Origin: Mycobacterium colombiense
Lineage (GTDB): Bacteria > Actinomycetota > Actinomycetes > Mycobacteriales > Mycobacteriaceae
DNA: 64,000 nucleotides
Direction: 5' to 3'
Assembly (NCBI RefSeq): GCF_001672755.1
Contig: NZ_LZKI01000189.1
Coordinates: 62,001-126,000 of the forward strand
Below the pieces are notes generated by a model. It made no database searches, was not told the origin of the DNA, and saw only the letters and a program-made list of their open reading frames with translations. Made by a program: the position numbers and the translations under genes. Each line of letters opens with the position of its first letter. The first letter of the stretch is position 1. Below are positions 1 to 8,614 of this stretch, one piece after another.

Positions 1-379
1 TGTAGCGCCAGGCGTGGTACTTGCAGGTGAACTGCCGGCAGGTGCCGGAGGTTTCCTCGTTGGGAAAGTCGTTCCACACCAACTTGTTTCCGCGGTGCCG
101 GCAGACGTTGTGGTACGCCTTGACGGTCCCGTCCTTGGTCTTGGTGATGATCACCGACGTGCCCTTGCCGGCAGACGGCAGTTCCCTGGTGAAGTAGCTG
201 CCGGTGCGGGGGAGTCGCTCGACCCGGCCGACGTTGAGCCAGGTCTTCTTGAAGACGGCTTCGCGCTCGGCTTCGAAGAATGCCGGATCGATGGAGTCGG
301 TGTAGTCGACCGGCTCGGTCCCCAGGTCGGGGTAGTTTTCTGTCCAGCTGCCGGCGGCTGGCTTGGGGAAGTGCGGCAA
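1..379 (-). CDS. Rieske-type aromatic ring-hydroxylating dioxygenase alpha subunit, N-terminal part (cut by window start)
   Basis: Only the first 126 residues are in the window; the gene runs off the left edge. They carry a Rieske [2Fe-2S] site: CRHRG (C93, H95) and later CKYHAWRY (C119, H122), preceded by a typical alpha-subunit entry (aromatic-rich segment, then KKTWLNVGRVERL). The start is a TTG at 379, with GAGG about 8 bases upstream. Family knowledge: such subunits pass electrons from the Rieske cluster to a mononuclear iron in the C-terminal half, which is not visible here. The gene lies 17 bp downstream of the AhpD-like gene on the same strand, so the two are probably co-transcribed from the promoter carrying the 938-952 operator. 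Substrate unknown. Confidence 0.85.
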   Translation of the reverse strand, partial: MPHFPKPAAGSWTENYPDLGTEPVDYTDSIDPAFFEAEREAVFKKTWLNVGRVERLPRTGSYFTRELPSAGKGTSVIITKTKDGTVKAYHNVCRHRGNKLVWNDFPNEETSGTCRQFTCKYHAWRY

Positions 380-396
380 CGTTCTTACCTCTTTCG

Positions 397-915
397 TCAG
401 TGTCGTTCGGCGTGTTCGAGCTGAATGCCAAAAGTGTTGAAGGCCATGGCCAGCAGCGCGTAGCAGCCGACCGTGAAGACGAAATCCATGCGTTGCTGGT
501 CGTTGAGGCGCTCGCCGAGGGCCGCCCAGGTCTGGTCGGACAGCTCCGATTTCTCGTCGAGCTCGTCGACCCCGGCGATCACGGCCTGGTCGAACGTGTC
601 GGCGGCCTCACCTCGTTGCAGGGCCGCGATCTGGTCGTCGGTAACGCCTTCGTCCTTGGCCATCCTCACGTGGTGTGACCACTCGTAGGCGCACTGCCGG
701 CGATGGGCCACCCGCAGGATGGCCAGCTCGCGGATGTGTGGCGGCAGCGTGGACGTCATCAACAGGTGGACGTTGAATCGGAGAAACGACTTGGCCAGCG
801 CCGGGTGGTGCGCCAGCGTGGAGAGCGCGTTGTTGGTGTCCGCGCCACGCATGGCCGAGAGTGCCTGCCGGGTCGCCTCGTCCCACTGGTCAGCGGGCAG
901 CGGCTGCAAGCGCAT
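397..915 (-). CDS. Carboxymuconolactone decarboxylase / AhpD-like protein, single-cysteine variant
   Basis: 172 aa, one CMD domain. Aligned by eye with AhpD, the glutamate (E63), first cysteine (C75) and histidine (H82) have the AhpD spacing, but the second redox cysteine is a glutamate (E78, in CAYEWSHH). A thiol-disulfide reductase of AhpD type needs the CxxC pair, so this protein is more likely a hydrolase/decarboxylase-like or other CMD enzyme. ATG start at 915. It is first in a leftward operon with the Rieske oxygenase and is divergent from the amidohydrolase gene at 1305. The perfect GAGAAT-N3-ATTCTC repeat starts 23 bp upstream of its start codon. Confidence 0.85.
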   Translation of the reverse strand: MRLQPLPADQWDEATRQALSAMRGADTNNALSTLAHHPALAKSFLRFNVHLLMTSTLPPHIRELAILRVAHRRQCAYEWSHHVRMAKDEGVTDDQIAALQRGEAADTFDQAVIAGVDELDEKSELSDQTWAALGERLNDQQRMDFVFTVGCYALLAMAFNTFGIQLEHAERH

Positions 916-937
916 TAGCAGTGTCCTCTCGGTGAAA

Positions 938-952
938 GAGAATCAGATTCTC
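938..952. promoter_or_regulatory. Putative repressor operator, perfect GAGAAT-N3-ATTCTC
   Basis: GAGAATCAGATTCTC is a perfect inverted repeat with 6-bp arms and a 3-bp centre, lying 23 bp upstream of the CMD start codon. It recurs without mismatch at 27643-27657 and 57234-57248, and in weaker form at six other promoters in the window. Dyad length and position suit a TetR- or GntR-type repressor; the cognate regulator is not identified. Confidence 0.6.
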
Positions 953-1200
953 ATTTGCAACTAACAGACTGGCACGAAACGCGCGCCCGGTCAATGCCGG
1001 CGTGCCGGACGGCAAGAGTACGAACCGCCGCCAAGTGCACCCAGGCGGCGAGATGGCTCAAAAGTCGGCCGAGACCCCGCATCGACCTGTCACGCCGGGT
1101 CCTACCTCACCGCATTGCCGCTCGGCGCCGGGAATTTCGCCGCTTCGCTCGGCCGCTGGTCAGGCGGGTGCGGACGTGCTGAGCAACTTATGGATGTTGA

Positions 1201-1217
1201 TTCTCGCCTGGCGAGAA
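1201..1217. promoter_or_regulatory. 17-bp palindrome TTCTCGCC-T-GGCGAGAA upstream of amidohydrolase operon
   Basis: TTCTCGCCTGGCGAGAA is a perfect palindrome with one central base, about 88 bp upstream of the ATG at 1305. It has the half-sites of the common operator in the outward arrangement (ATTCTC, 7 bases, GAGAA), as does 56691-56709. This may be a second binding mode or two overlapping degenerate sites. Confidence 0.45.
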
Positions 1218-1304
1218 GATAGTTTTCATTTTAGTGATCTTGGCACGGGAGAGTGATTCGCCGAGGCTGCAATCGATCCGGTGGATCCGATGGAAGGGAC
1301 GGCC

Positions 1305-2603
1305 ATGAACAAAGAAGACATGATCCTGATCAGCGTCGACGACCACACCGTCGAGCCGCCTGACATGTTCAAGAACCACCTCTCGAAGAAGTATCAGGAC
1401 GACGCACCCCGGCTGGTGCACAACGCCGACGGTTCGGACATGTGGAAGTTCCGCGACACCGTCATCCCCAACGTGGCGCTCAATGCGGTGGCCGGACGGC
1501 CCAAAGAGGAGTACGGCATCGAGCCGACGGGGCTCGACGAGATCCGGCCGGGTTGTTACAACGTGGACGAGCGCGTCAAGGACATGAACGCCGGCGGGAT
1601 CCTGGCCTCGATCTGCTTCCCCTCCTTCCCGGGTTTCGCGGGCCGCCTGTTCGCCACCGATGACCACGACTTCTCGATCGCACTGGTGCAGGCCTACAAC
1701 GACTGGCACATCGACGAATGGTGCGGCGCCTACCCGGCGCGGTTCATCCCGATGGCGATACCGGTCATCTGGGACGCCGAGGCGTGCGCCGCCGAGGTGC
1801 GACGGGTCGCCAAGAAGGGTGTGCACGCCCTGACCTTCACCGAGAACCCGGCTGCGATGGGCTACCCCAGTTTCCACGACGACTATTGGGCCCCGCTGTG
1901 GAAGGCGTTGTGTGACACCGGCACCGTGATGAACGTGCACATCGGTTCCTCGGGGCGGCTGGCCATCACCGCGCCGGATGCGCCGATGGACGTGATGATC
2001 ACGTTGCAGCCGATGAACATCGTGCAGGCCGCCGCCGATCTGTTGTGGTCCAAGCCGATCAAGGAATACCCGGACCTCAAGATCGCGCTCTCCGAGGGCG
2101 GAACCGGCTGGATCCCCTACTTCCTGGAGCGTGCGGACCGTACCTTCGAGATGCACTCCGCCTGGACGCACCAGGACTTCAAGGGCAAGCTGCCCAGCGA
2201 GGTTTTCCGCGACCACTTCCTGACCTGCTTCATCAGCGACAAGGTCGGCGTGGCGCTGCGCAACGAGATCGGCATCGACAACATCTGCTGGGAAGCCGAC
2301 TACCCGCACAGCGACTCGATGTGGCCGGGCGCGCCGGAAGAGCTCTGGGATGTCTTGTCCATCAACAACGTTCCCGACGACGAAATCAACAAGATGACCT
2401 TCGAGAACGCCATGCGCTGGTACTCGTTCGACCCGTTCACGCACATTTCCCGCGAACAGGCGACCGTCGGTGCGCTGCGCAAATCCGCCGAGGGGCACGA
2501 CGTGTCCATCAAGGCCAAGGGCCACGACAAGGACAGCCGAGGCGGCTCGTCCTTCGCGGATTTCGCGGCCAACGCCAAAGCCCTTACCGGCAACAAGGAC
2601 TAG
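1305..2603 (+). CDS. Amidohydrolase family 2 (COG2159-type) metal-dependent hydrolase
   Basis: 432 aa. The N-terminus has the family opening D-D-H followed by EPPDMF. The C-terminal part has ADYPHSD, with the conserved Asp and His expected near the active-site metal. Family knowledge: COG2159 members are TIM-barrel hydrolases or decarboxylases acting on carboxylated aromatic or unsaturated acids; substrate cannot be predicted. I chose the ATG at 1305 (MNKEDMIL) because GAAGGGA lies just upstream; an in-frame ATG at 1281 would add eight residues. First gene of a rightward run with an acyl-CoA dehydrogenase, a hydratase and a thiolase. One of four COG2159 paralogues in the window. Confidence 0.85.
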   Translation: MNKEDMILISVDDHTVEPPDMFKNHLSKKYQDDAPRLVHNADGSDMWKFRDTVIPNVALNAVAGRPKEEYGIEPTGLDEIRPGCYNVDERVKDMNAGGILASICFPSFPGFAGRLFATDDHDFSIALVQAYNDWHIDEWCGAYPARFIPMAIPVIWDAEACAAEVRRVAKKGVHALTFTENPAAMGYPSFHDDYWAPLWKALCDTGTVMNVHIGSSGRLAITAPDAPMDVMITLQPMNIVQAAADLLWSKPIKEYPDLKIALSEGGTGWIPYFLERADRTFEMHSAWTHQDFKGKLPSEVFRDHFLTCFISDKVGVALRNEIGIDNICWEADYPHSDSMWPGAPEELWDVLSINNVPDDEINKMTFENAMRWYSFDPFTHISREQATVGALRKSAEGHDVSIKAKGHDKDSRGGSSFADFAANAKALTGNKD

Positions 2604-2713
2604 ACAACGTCGCCGGAGGGCAAGTGCGCCCGTGGCGGTCGCAAGCGCGGCGCAGCCGGGCGCAGCGGGCCGACACTTAACGCCGGTGCATTTCGATCGA
2701 AGGAGAATGAGCA

Positions 2714-3895
2714 GTGCCCGGCGCTGGAATGAACTTTGAGCTGACCGATGACCAGGAATTGATCCGTCGGTCCGTCGCTGAACTGGCGCGCAAGTTCGAC
2801 GACCAGTACTGGATGGAAAAAGACCAGGCGCACGAATTCCCGACCGAGTTCTACCGCGCCATCGCCGATGGCGGCTGGCTCGGCATGACCATCCCCACCG
2901 AATACGGCGGTCACGGACTGGGCATCACCGAGGCGACGATCCTGCTCGAGGAGGTCGCCAAGTCCGGTGGCGCCATGAACGCCGCCAGCTCGATTCACCT
3001 CTCCATCTTCGGCATGCAGCCGGTGGTGGTGCATGGTTCCGATGAGCTCAAGGCCCGGACGTTGCCCGCCGTCGCGACCGGTGAGGTGCACGTCTGCTTC
3101 GGCGTCACCGAACCCGGTGCCGGGCTTGACACCTCGCGTATCACCACGTTCGCGAAACGGGACGGCGATCGTTACATCGTCAACGGTCGCAAGGTTTGGA
3201 TCTCCAAGGCGATGGAGTCCGACAAGATCCTGTTGCTCACCCGGACCCAGAGCTACGACGAGGTCACCAAGAAGACCGACGGGATGACGCTGTTCCTCAC
3301 CGATCTTGATCGGAGCCGCATCGACATCCGTCCGATCCGCAAGATGGGCCGCAACGCCGTCAGCTCCAACGAATTGTTCATCGACAATCTCGAGGTGCCG
3401 GTCGAGGACCGAATCGGCGATGAGGGCAAGGGCTTCCAGTACATCCTCGACGGTCTCAACCCGGAGCGGATGCTGATCGCTGCCGAGGCCCTCGGCATCG
3501 GGCGGGTGGCCCTGGAAAAGGCGGTGAAGTACGGCAACGAGCGCGAGGTCTTCGGCCGGCCCATCGGCATGAACCAGGGATTGCAGTTCCCGCTCGCCGA
3601 TTCACTGGCCCGCCTCGATGCCGCCGAGCTGATGTTGCGCAAGGCCACCTGGCTCTACGACAACGGCAAATCGTGTGGGCGCGAGGCCAATACGGCGAAG
3701 TATCTCTGCGCCGATGCCGGCTTCACCGCCGCGGACCGGGCCCTGCAAACCCACGGCGGCATGGGTTACGCCGAGGAGTACCACATCACCCGATACTTCC
3801 GCGAGGCTCGGCTGATGAAGATCGCGCCGGTCAGCCAGGAGATGATTTTGAACTTCCTGGGGGCCAACGTCCTGAAGTTGCCGAGAAGCTACTGA
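2714..3895 (+). CDS. Acyl-CoA dehydrogenase (FadE-type flavoprotein)
   Basis: 393 aa, full-length ACAD fold: N-terminal helical domain, the FAD/substrate signature TEPGAGLDTSRI in the middle, and a C-terminal THGGMGYAEEYHITRYFR block that contributes to FAD binding. It would introduce an alpha-beta double bond into an acyl-CoA, passing electrons to ETF. GTG start at 2714, 8 bases after AAGGAG; a downstream ATG at 2729 is a less likely alternative. Between the amidohydrolase and an enoyl-CoA hydratase, followed by a thiolase, so this looks like a beta-oxidation operon. Confidence 0.9.
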   Translation: MPGAGMNFELTDDQELIRRSVAELARKFDDQYWMEKDQAHEFPTEFYRAIADGGWLGMTIPTEYGGHGLGITEATILLEEVAKSGGAMNAASSIHLSIFGMQPVVVHGSDELKARTLPAVATGEVHVCFGVTEPGAGLDTSRITTFAKRDGDRYIVNGRKVWISKAMESDKILLLTRTQSYDEVTKKTDGMTLFLTDLDRSRIDIRPIRKMGRNAVSSNELFIDNLEVPVEDRIGDEGKGFQYILDGLNPERMLIAAEALGIGRVALEKAVKYGNEREVFGRPIGMNQGLQFPLADSLARLDAAELMLRKATWLYDNGKSCGREANTAKYLCADAGFTAADRALQTHGGMGYAEEYHITRYFREARLMKIAPVSQEMILNFLGANVLKLPRSY

Positions 3896-3947
3896 TGGCT
3901 ACTGCCGGTGGACGGCGGCATGACGATCTGACGCTCGTTCGACTCCG

Positions 3948-4775
3948 ATGACCACAACCGATGGCCCCGTGCTGCTCTCCGAAGACCGCGACGGGGTGCG
4001 CACCCTCACGCTCAACCGGCCACGTCGCAAGAATGCGATCAATCCGGAACTGTGGCTCGCCCTGCGAGACGCGCTCGACGCCGCGGGCCACGATCCGGGC
4101 GTGCGCGCCCTGGTGATCACCGGTTCCGGGGGCAGTTTCTGCTCGGGCGCGGACATCTCGGCTCCCGAGGACATTCACCCGAAGTACAAGTTGCAGCGGT
4201 TGACCGACGTCGCGCTGGCCCTGCACGAGCTGTCCGTTCCCACGATCGCCAAGGTGACCGGGGTGGCCGTCGGCGCGGGCTGGAACCTGGCGCTGGGCTG
4301 CGACCTGGTGGTGGCCACGCCGGAATCGACGTTCTGCCAGATCTTTTCGAAGCGTGGCCTGTCGATCGACCTCGGCGGATCTTGGCTGTTGCCCAAAATT
4401 GTTGGCCTGCAACAGGCCAAGCGACTCGCGTTGCTGGCGGACACCATAGATGCCGAGGAGGCGTGTGCCCTCAACCTGGTGACCTGGGTGGTGTCCACGG
4501 CGGAAATCGACGCCTTCGTCGCGGATCTCGCCAACCGGTTGGCCGCGGGTCCGCCGATCGCGCTGGCCCACACCAAGGCCTTGCTGAACGAGGGCGCCGA
4601 CCGCACCCTGCGTGACGCGCTGGCCAACGAGGCCCGCGCGCAGGGAGTCAACTTCGCAACGGCAGACACCGCCGCGGCCTATGCCGCTTTCGCGCAGCGG
4701 CGGGAGCCATCGTTTACTGGTCGGTGGGCCCTATCAAAATCTGATGTGAATTCGGGCGAGAAGCAATCGGAGTAG
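3948..4775 (+). CDS. Enoyl-CoA hydratase/isomerase family protein (PaaG-like active site)
   Basis: 275 aa crotonase-fold protein. Both oxyanion-hole segments are visible (GSGGSFCSGADIS and GVAVGAGWNLALG). The two catalytic glutamates of classical hydratase appear absent: the first position is Asn (GWNLALG). The later loop reads LSIDLGGSWLLP, resembling PaaG-type isomerases, where an Asp in that loop is catalytic. So isomerase or another crotonase chemistry is at least as likely as hydration. ATG start at 3948, 52 bp after the acyl-CoA dehydrogenase; the thiolase begins 4 bp after its stop. Confidence 0.85.
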   Translation: MTTTDGPVLLSEDRDGVRTLTLNRPRRKNAINPELWLALRDALDAAGHDPGVRALVITGSGGSFCSGADISAPEDIHPKYKLQRLTDVALALHELSVPTIAKVTGVAVGAGWNLALGCDLVVATPESTFCQIFSKRGLSIDLGGSWLLPKIVGLQQAKRLALLADTIDAEEACALNLVTWVVSTAEIDAFVADLANRLAAGPPIALAHTKALLNEGADRTLRDALANEARAQGVNFATADTAAAYAAFAQRREPSFTGRWALSKSDVNSGEKQSE

Positions 4776-4779
4776 AGAT

Positions 4780-5934
4780 ATGCGTGAAACAGTCATCGTC
4801 GAGGCCGTGCGTACACCGGTGGGGAAGCGCAACGGCGCGCTGTCCGACATGCATGCCGCCGATCTCTCCGCGGTCGTCCTGACCGAACTCATCGAACGCA
4901 CCGGCATCGGTCCCGACATCATCGACGACGTGGTCTGGGGCTGCGTGTCCCAGGTGGGCGACCAGTCCAGCAACATCGGCCGTTACGCGGTCCTGGCCGC
5001 GGGTTGGCCCGAGACCATCCCCGGCACCACCGTCAACCGTGCCTGCGGTTCCAGTCAGCAGGCGCTGGACTTCGCCGTGCAGGCGGTGATGTCCGGCCAG
5101 CAGGACGTCGTCGTGGCCGGTGGGGTCGAGGTCATGAGCCGCGTTCCGCTCGGTTCGGCCCGGGCCACCGGTATGCCGTATGGCCCGAAAGTCCTTGCCC
5201 GGTATGATGATTTCTCCTTCAACCAGGGCCTGTCGGCGGAGATGATCGCCAAGAAGTGGGGATTCTCGCGCACCCGCCTCGACGAATTCTCCGTCGAATC
5301 CCACGAGCGGGCCGCCGCGGCGCTGGACGGCGGCGCATTCACCGAGCAGATCGTGCCGGTCTTCGTCGACGGGGCCGACAACAACGTCTTCACCGCCGAC
5401 GAGGGCGTGCGGCGCGGTAGCACCGTCGAGAAGCTCGGCACGCTCAAGCCGGCCTTCGCCGAAGACGGCGTGATCCACGCAGGCAACTCCTCACAGATCT
5501 CCGACGGTGCCGCCGCACTGCTGGTGACCACCGCCGAGATGGCGGTCGAACTGGGCCTGACCCCGATCGTGCGGTACCTGGCGGGTGCGGTGACCGGGGC
5601 GGACCCGGTGCTGATGCTCACCGGCCCCATCCCGGCCACCGAAAAGGTGCTGAGCAAGGCCGGTGTCGCCTTGTCCGACGTGGGCGTCTTCGAGGTCAAC
5701 GAGGCCTTCGCGCCGGTGCCGCTGGCGTGGCTGGCGGAGACCGGGGCGGACCCGGCCCGGATGAATCCGCTGGGCGGCGCCATCGCCCTGGGGCACCCGC
5801 TGGGTGCATCCGGCGCGGTGCTGATGACGCGCATGGCGCATCACATGCGCGACAACGGGATTCGTTACGGCCTGCAGACCATGTGCGAGGGCGGTGGGAC
5901 CGCCAACGCCACGCTGGTGGAGCTGGTGAGCTAA
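4780..5934 (+). CDS. Acetyl-CoA acetyltransferase / 3-ketoacyl-CoA thiolase
   Basis: 384 aa, a complete type II thiolase. Catalytic residues are all visible: the nucleophile C89 in NRACGSSQ, H339 in GHPLGASG, and the second cysteine C369 in MCEGGG (more often CIGGG in the family). It cleaves a 3-ketoacyl-CoA to acetyl-CoA (or propionyl-CoA) plus the shortened acyl-CoA. ATG at 4780, preceded by GGAG. Last gene of the 1305-5934 run, which supplies dehydrogenation, hydration/isomerisation and thiolysis. Confidence 0.93.
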   Translation: MRETVIVEAVRTPVGKRNGALSDMHAADLSAVVLTELIERTGIGPDIIDDVVWGCVSQVGDQSSNIGRYAVLAAGWPETIPGTTVNRACGSSQQALDFAVQAVMSGQQDVVVAGGVEVMSRVPLGSARATGMPYGPKVLARYDDFSFNQGLSAEMIAKKWGFSRTRLDEFSVESHERAAAALDGGAFTEQIVPVFVDGADNNVFTADEGVRRGSTVEKLGTLKPAFAEDGVIHAGNSSQISDGAAALLVTTAEMAVELGLTPIVRYLAGAVTGADPVLMLTGPIPATEKVLSKAGVALSDVGVFEVNEAFAPVPLAWLAETGADPARMNPLGGAIALGHPLGASGAVLMTRMAHHMRDNGIRYGLQTMCEGGGTANATLVELVS

Positions 5935-5993
5935 CGGCGGCGGCCTGACGCGCGCAAAGAACGTGCACCACGTGACCCTTGTCACAGCGGCCA

Positions 5994-6025
5994 AACTAAC
6001 CTACTGTGTGTTCACTAGGTTGGTT
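5994..6025. promoter_or_regulatory. Inverted repeat in the leader of a TetR gene (candidate autoregulatory operator)
   Basis: AACTAACCTA (5994-6003) and TAGGTTGGTT (6016-6025) are inverted copies (9 of 10 positions) separated by 12 bases, ending 37 bp before the chosen GTG of the TetR gene. The placement suits autorepression. The motif is unrelated to the GAGAAT operator. Confidence 0.4.
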
Positions 6026-6062
6026 TTCCGACCTCGCTACAACATGGGTTGAGAGGGTTCTG

Positions 6063-6677
6063 GTGCCCGTCGCACGGCGATACGACACGCTCCTTGCCAA
6101 GGGCGAGGACCGCAAACAGCGGATTCTCGACGTCGCGCAGCGGCTGCTCACCCGCAACGGCTGGCGCAGCACCACGCTCGCCCAGATCGCCGGGGAAGCC
6201 GGGGTCACACCGGCGGGGCTGTTGCATCACTTCGAATCGAAGGAGCAGCTGCTGCACGCGGTGCTCGACGCCCGCGACCTCGATGACGACACCCACGCCG
6301 ACCGGACCGGCGACCTGTTCGACCAGATCGCCGCGGTCGCTGACCGTATCCACCGGGCGCCCGAACTGGTGGGCACGTTCACGGTGCTGCTGGTCGAGAA
6401 CATCCTTCCCGAGGCGCCGCTGCACGACCGCATGCTGTCCAGGTACCGGGCTGCTACCGACATCGTCGCCGATCTCATCCGTCGCGGTCAGGCCGACGGC
6501 CGATACCGCGACGACATAGACCCCGCCGTCAAGGCAGTAGAAATCCTCGCCTTCGTCCACGGAATGGAAACGACATGGTTACTCGATCCTTCGATACCGC
6601 TAGCCGACGCGTTCAAGCAGTACGCCGAGACACTGGCGCGGGATTTCGCGCCTCCGAAGAAGTCCGAGACGACATGA
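6063..6677 (+). CDS. TetR/AcrR family transcriptional regulator
   Basis: 204 aa. The N-terminal helix-turn-helix is clear: RILDVAQRLLTRNGW followed by TLAQIAGEAGVTPAGLLHHF, then a helical ligand-binding domain with no assignable ligand. I chose GTG at 6063 because GAGAGG precedes it at good spacing; a further in-frame GTG at 6006 would place coding sequence across the inverted repeat at 5994-6025. Overlaps the next gene by ATGA, so the two are translationally coupled. It lies between the thiolase operon and a P450 operon and could control either; which one is not readable. Confidence 0.88.
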   Translation: MPVARRYDTLLAKGEDRKQRILDVAQRLLTRNGWRSTTLAQIAGEAGVTPAGLLHHFESKEQLLHAVLDARDLDDDTHADRTGDLFDQIAAVADRIHRAPELVGTFTVLLVENILPEAPLHDRMLSRYRAATDIVADLIRRGQADGRYRDDIDPAVKAVEILAFVHGMETTWLLDPSIPLADAFKQYAETLARDFAPPKKSETT

Positions 6678-7180
6678 GGTACCGGCTCGACGTCGTCGCC
6701 GCCACCGTCCTGGACGTGGTGGGATTCGCCGGCGGCTGGATCTTCGACCGCTCGATGGCGGGTTGGGACGTCACCGTGCTGGTAGCCGACCACCCGGACG
6801 ACCGGCCCCTGCAGATCATCGGCGCCCAGGTGCTCGACCTCGAAGAAGCGCTGGCGTCGGTGCAATCGCGGCCCCGTCCGCAGGCCCTGGCCGCCGCGGC
6901 GGACCTGTTCGGCTGCGACGCCCGGGTGCGCCAGGGCGTGCTGCAGGCCCTCGATCACGGCGTCACCGAGGTCACGCTGTGGGGGGAGAGCTGGCCGTCC
7001 GAGCTCGACGAGAGCGTGGGCCTGGTGCAACACCAGCTGAGCATGGCCGCGCAGACGTTCAAGGCCCAGGCGTTGGCGGCCGCGGCGGCACCGCACGCCC
7101 CGATCGGTCAGGTGGAGACCTTCCGCAGCGGGCTGCTGGCATGGCCATCGGTCGCCGCCGACCTGGTCCCCGCCAGCTAG
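6674..7180 (+). CDS. Conserved hypothetical protein coupled to TetR gene
   Basis: 168 aa, no recognised catalytic motif, signal peptide or membrane segment. It opens MRYRLDVVA, has a short hydrophobic patch (VLDVVGFAGGWIFDR) and is alanine-rich in the C-terminal half. Its start ATG overlaps the TetR stop (ATGA), so the two are made together. The opening resembles small soluble mycobacterial proteins found beside regulators, but I cannot name a family. Possibly an accessory or ligand-sensing partner of the regulator (inference from coupling only). Confidence 0.7.
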   Translation: MRYRLDVVAATVLDVVGFAGGWIFDRSMAGWDVTVLVADHPDDRPLQIIGAQVLDLEEALASVQSRPRPQALAAAADLFGCDARVRQGVLQALDHGVTEVTLWGESWPSELDESVGLVQHQLSMAAQTFKAQALAAAAAPHAPIGQVETFRSGLLAWPSVAADLVPAS

Positions 7181-7241
7181 CCGGTGCGGCCCGGGGACCT
7201 GCCACCACCCAGACCGGGCAATTTGCGCGCGTTTTGGCGCC

Positions 7242-7257
7242 GGGGCAGGGGCCCCGT
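7242..7257. terminator. GC-rich hairpin between TetR operon and P450 operon
   Basis: CGGGGC (7242-7247) can pair with GCCCCG (7252-7257) across a 4-base loop, 62 bp after the stop at 7180 and before the 7281 operator. There is no T-run, so intrinsic termination is uncertain; mycobacterial terminators often lack one. Confidence 0.22.
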
Positions 7258-7280
7258 CGTTGACGACCACCATCCCGTGT

Positions 7281-7295
7281 GAAAATGTAATACTC
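7281..7295. promoter_or_regulatory. Degenerate GAGAAT-N3-ATTCTC operator upstream of P450
   Basis: GAAAATGTAATACTC matches the consensus at 10 of 12 arm positions and lies 48 bp before the P450 start. The setting (immediately upstream of a catabolic gene) matches the stronger copies, but the two mismatches lower confidence. Confidence 0.42.
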
Positions 7296-7342
7296 ATCCG
7301 CGAGAGGCACGTTCTCACTAGCCGAGATTCAAGGAGCAGGAG

Positions 7343-8614
7343 ATGGCGAACGAATTCTCCGAGCCGGACTTCTTCCGCGGCAGCGAGCTCATCGAGAACC
7401 CGTACCCCTACTACGAGGCGCTGCGCGAGCGCTGCCCCGTCACCCGGGAGAGCCATCACGACGTCACCATGATCACCGGTTGGGAAGAGGCATGCGCGGT
7501 GCTCAACGACGCCGAGACGTGGTCGTCGTGCATCTCGGTCACCGGTCCGTTTCCGGGATTTCCGGTGCCGATCGAGGGTGACGACATCACCGAGCTGATC
7601 GAGCAACATCGCGACGAGCTGCCGTTCAGCGATCAGCTGCCCACGCTCGATCCGCCGACCCACACCAACCACCGTTCCCTCATGATGCGGCTGATCACCC
7701 CCAAGCGCCTCAAGGAGAACGAGGACGCCATGTGGGCGCTCGCCGACCAGGCGCTCGACGAATTTCTCGCGCCGGGGCGGGGCGAGTGGATCAAGGGCTT
7801 CGCCGGACCGTTCACGCTGCTGGTCATCGCCGACCTGCTCGGGGTGCCGATGGAGGACCGCGACAAGTTCGTCAAGGGCATCGCTGAGCACGCGGGTGGC
7901 GGCATCGGCGGCACCAAGGGATCCCTGTCCCACAGCCCGCTGGAATTCCTCTACGGGCTGTTCTCCGACTACGTCACCGACCGCCGGCGCGAGCCCCGCG
8001 ACGACGTGCTGACCGGTCTGGCCACAGCGACGTATCCCGACGGCTCGGTTCCCGACGTCGAAGACGTGGCGCGCGTCGCCGCCAACGTCTTCTCGGCGGG
8101 CCAGGAGACCACCGTGCGGCTGCTGGGTGCGTCTTTGCAGACGCTGGGGGAGCGCCCGGACATCCAGGCCCAGTTGCGCAAGGATCGCAGTCTGATCCCG
8201 AACTTCATCGAAGAGTCGCTGCGCCACGAGAGCCCGGTCAAGGGCGACTTCCGGATGAACCGGGTGCCCGTCAACGTCGGTGGTGTCGACCTGCCCGCCG
8301 GCACTACTGTGATGATCGTGCAAGCCGCAGCCAACCGTGATCCGCGCCGGTTCGAGGAACCCGCTACGTTCGATCCGGCCCGCAAGAACGCCCGCCAACA
8401 CATCTCGTTTGGCCGCGGCATCCACAGCTGCCCCGGCGCACCGCTGGCACGAGCCGAAACACGCGTGGCGATCGAACGGTTGCTCGACCGCACGACGGAC
8501 ATCAGGATCGACGAGACGGTGCATGGACCGGCGAATGATCGCCGCTACCAATATGTTCCGACGTACATCCTGCGTGGCCTGACCGAACTGCACCTGGAGT
8601 TCACGCTGGCATGA
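7343..8614 (+). CDS. Cytochrome P450
   Basis: 423 aa soluble bacterial P450. Seen: I-helix oxygen-activation motif AGQETT, and heme-ligand loop FGRGIHSCPG with the thiolate Cys at about residue 363. ATG at 7343 after AAGGAG. It overlaps the following ferredoxin gene by ATGA, so the pair forms an electron-transfer unit that still needs a reductase. The C-terminal tail (HGPA..RRY.Y.PTYILRGL.ELHL.FT) is almost shared with the P450 at 53337, so the two are close paralogues. CYP family number not assignable without a search. Confidence 0.93.
   Translation: MANEFSEPDFFRGSELIENPYPYYEALRERCPVTRESHHDVTMITGWEEACAVLNDAETWSSCISVTGPFPGFPVPIEGDDITELIEQHRDELPFSDQLPTLDPPTHTNHRSLMMRLITPKRLKENEDAMWALADQALDEFLAPGRGEWIKGFAGPFTLLVIADLLGVPMEDRDKFVKGIAEHAGGGIGGTKGSLSHSPLEFLYGLFSDYVTDRRREPRDDVLTGLATATYPDGSVPDVEDVARVAANVFSAGQETTVRLLGASLQTLGERPDIQAQLRKDRSLIPNFIEESLRHESPVKGDFRMNRVPVNVGGVDLPAGTTVMIVQAAANRDPRRFEEPATFDPARKNARQHISFGRGIHSCPGAPLARAETRVAIERLLDRTTDIRIDETVHGPANDRRYQYVPTYILRGLTELHLEFTLA

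Larger units (their letters stand above)
916..1304. other. 389-bp divergent intergenic region with two palindromes
   Basis: No convincing gene. The region separates the leftward CMD/Rieske pair from the rightward amidohydrolase operon. It holds the perfect 15-bp repeat at 938-952 close to the leftward start, and the 17-bp palindrome at 1201-1217 about 88 bp before the rightward start. The stretch between them (960-1190) shows nothing recognisable. Confidence 0.6.

Noticed and set aside
1188..2525. A 445-residue minus-strand frame over the first amidohydrolase
   Set aside because: Antisense shadow; the plus-strand protein has the family motifs.
6488..8593. A 701-residue open frame on the minus strand
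   Set aside because: Antisense to the TetR, hypothetical and P450 genes, which have clear motifs and ribosome sites; the frame has no domain.
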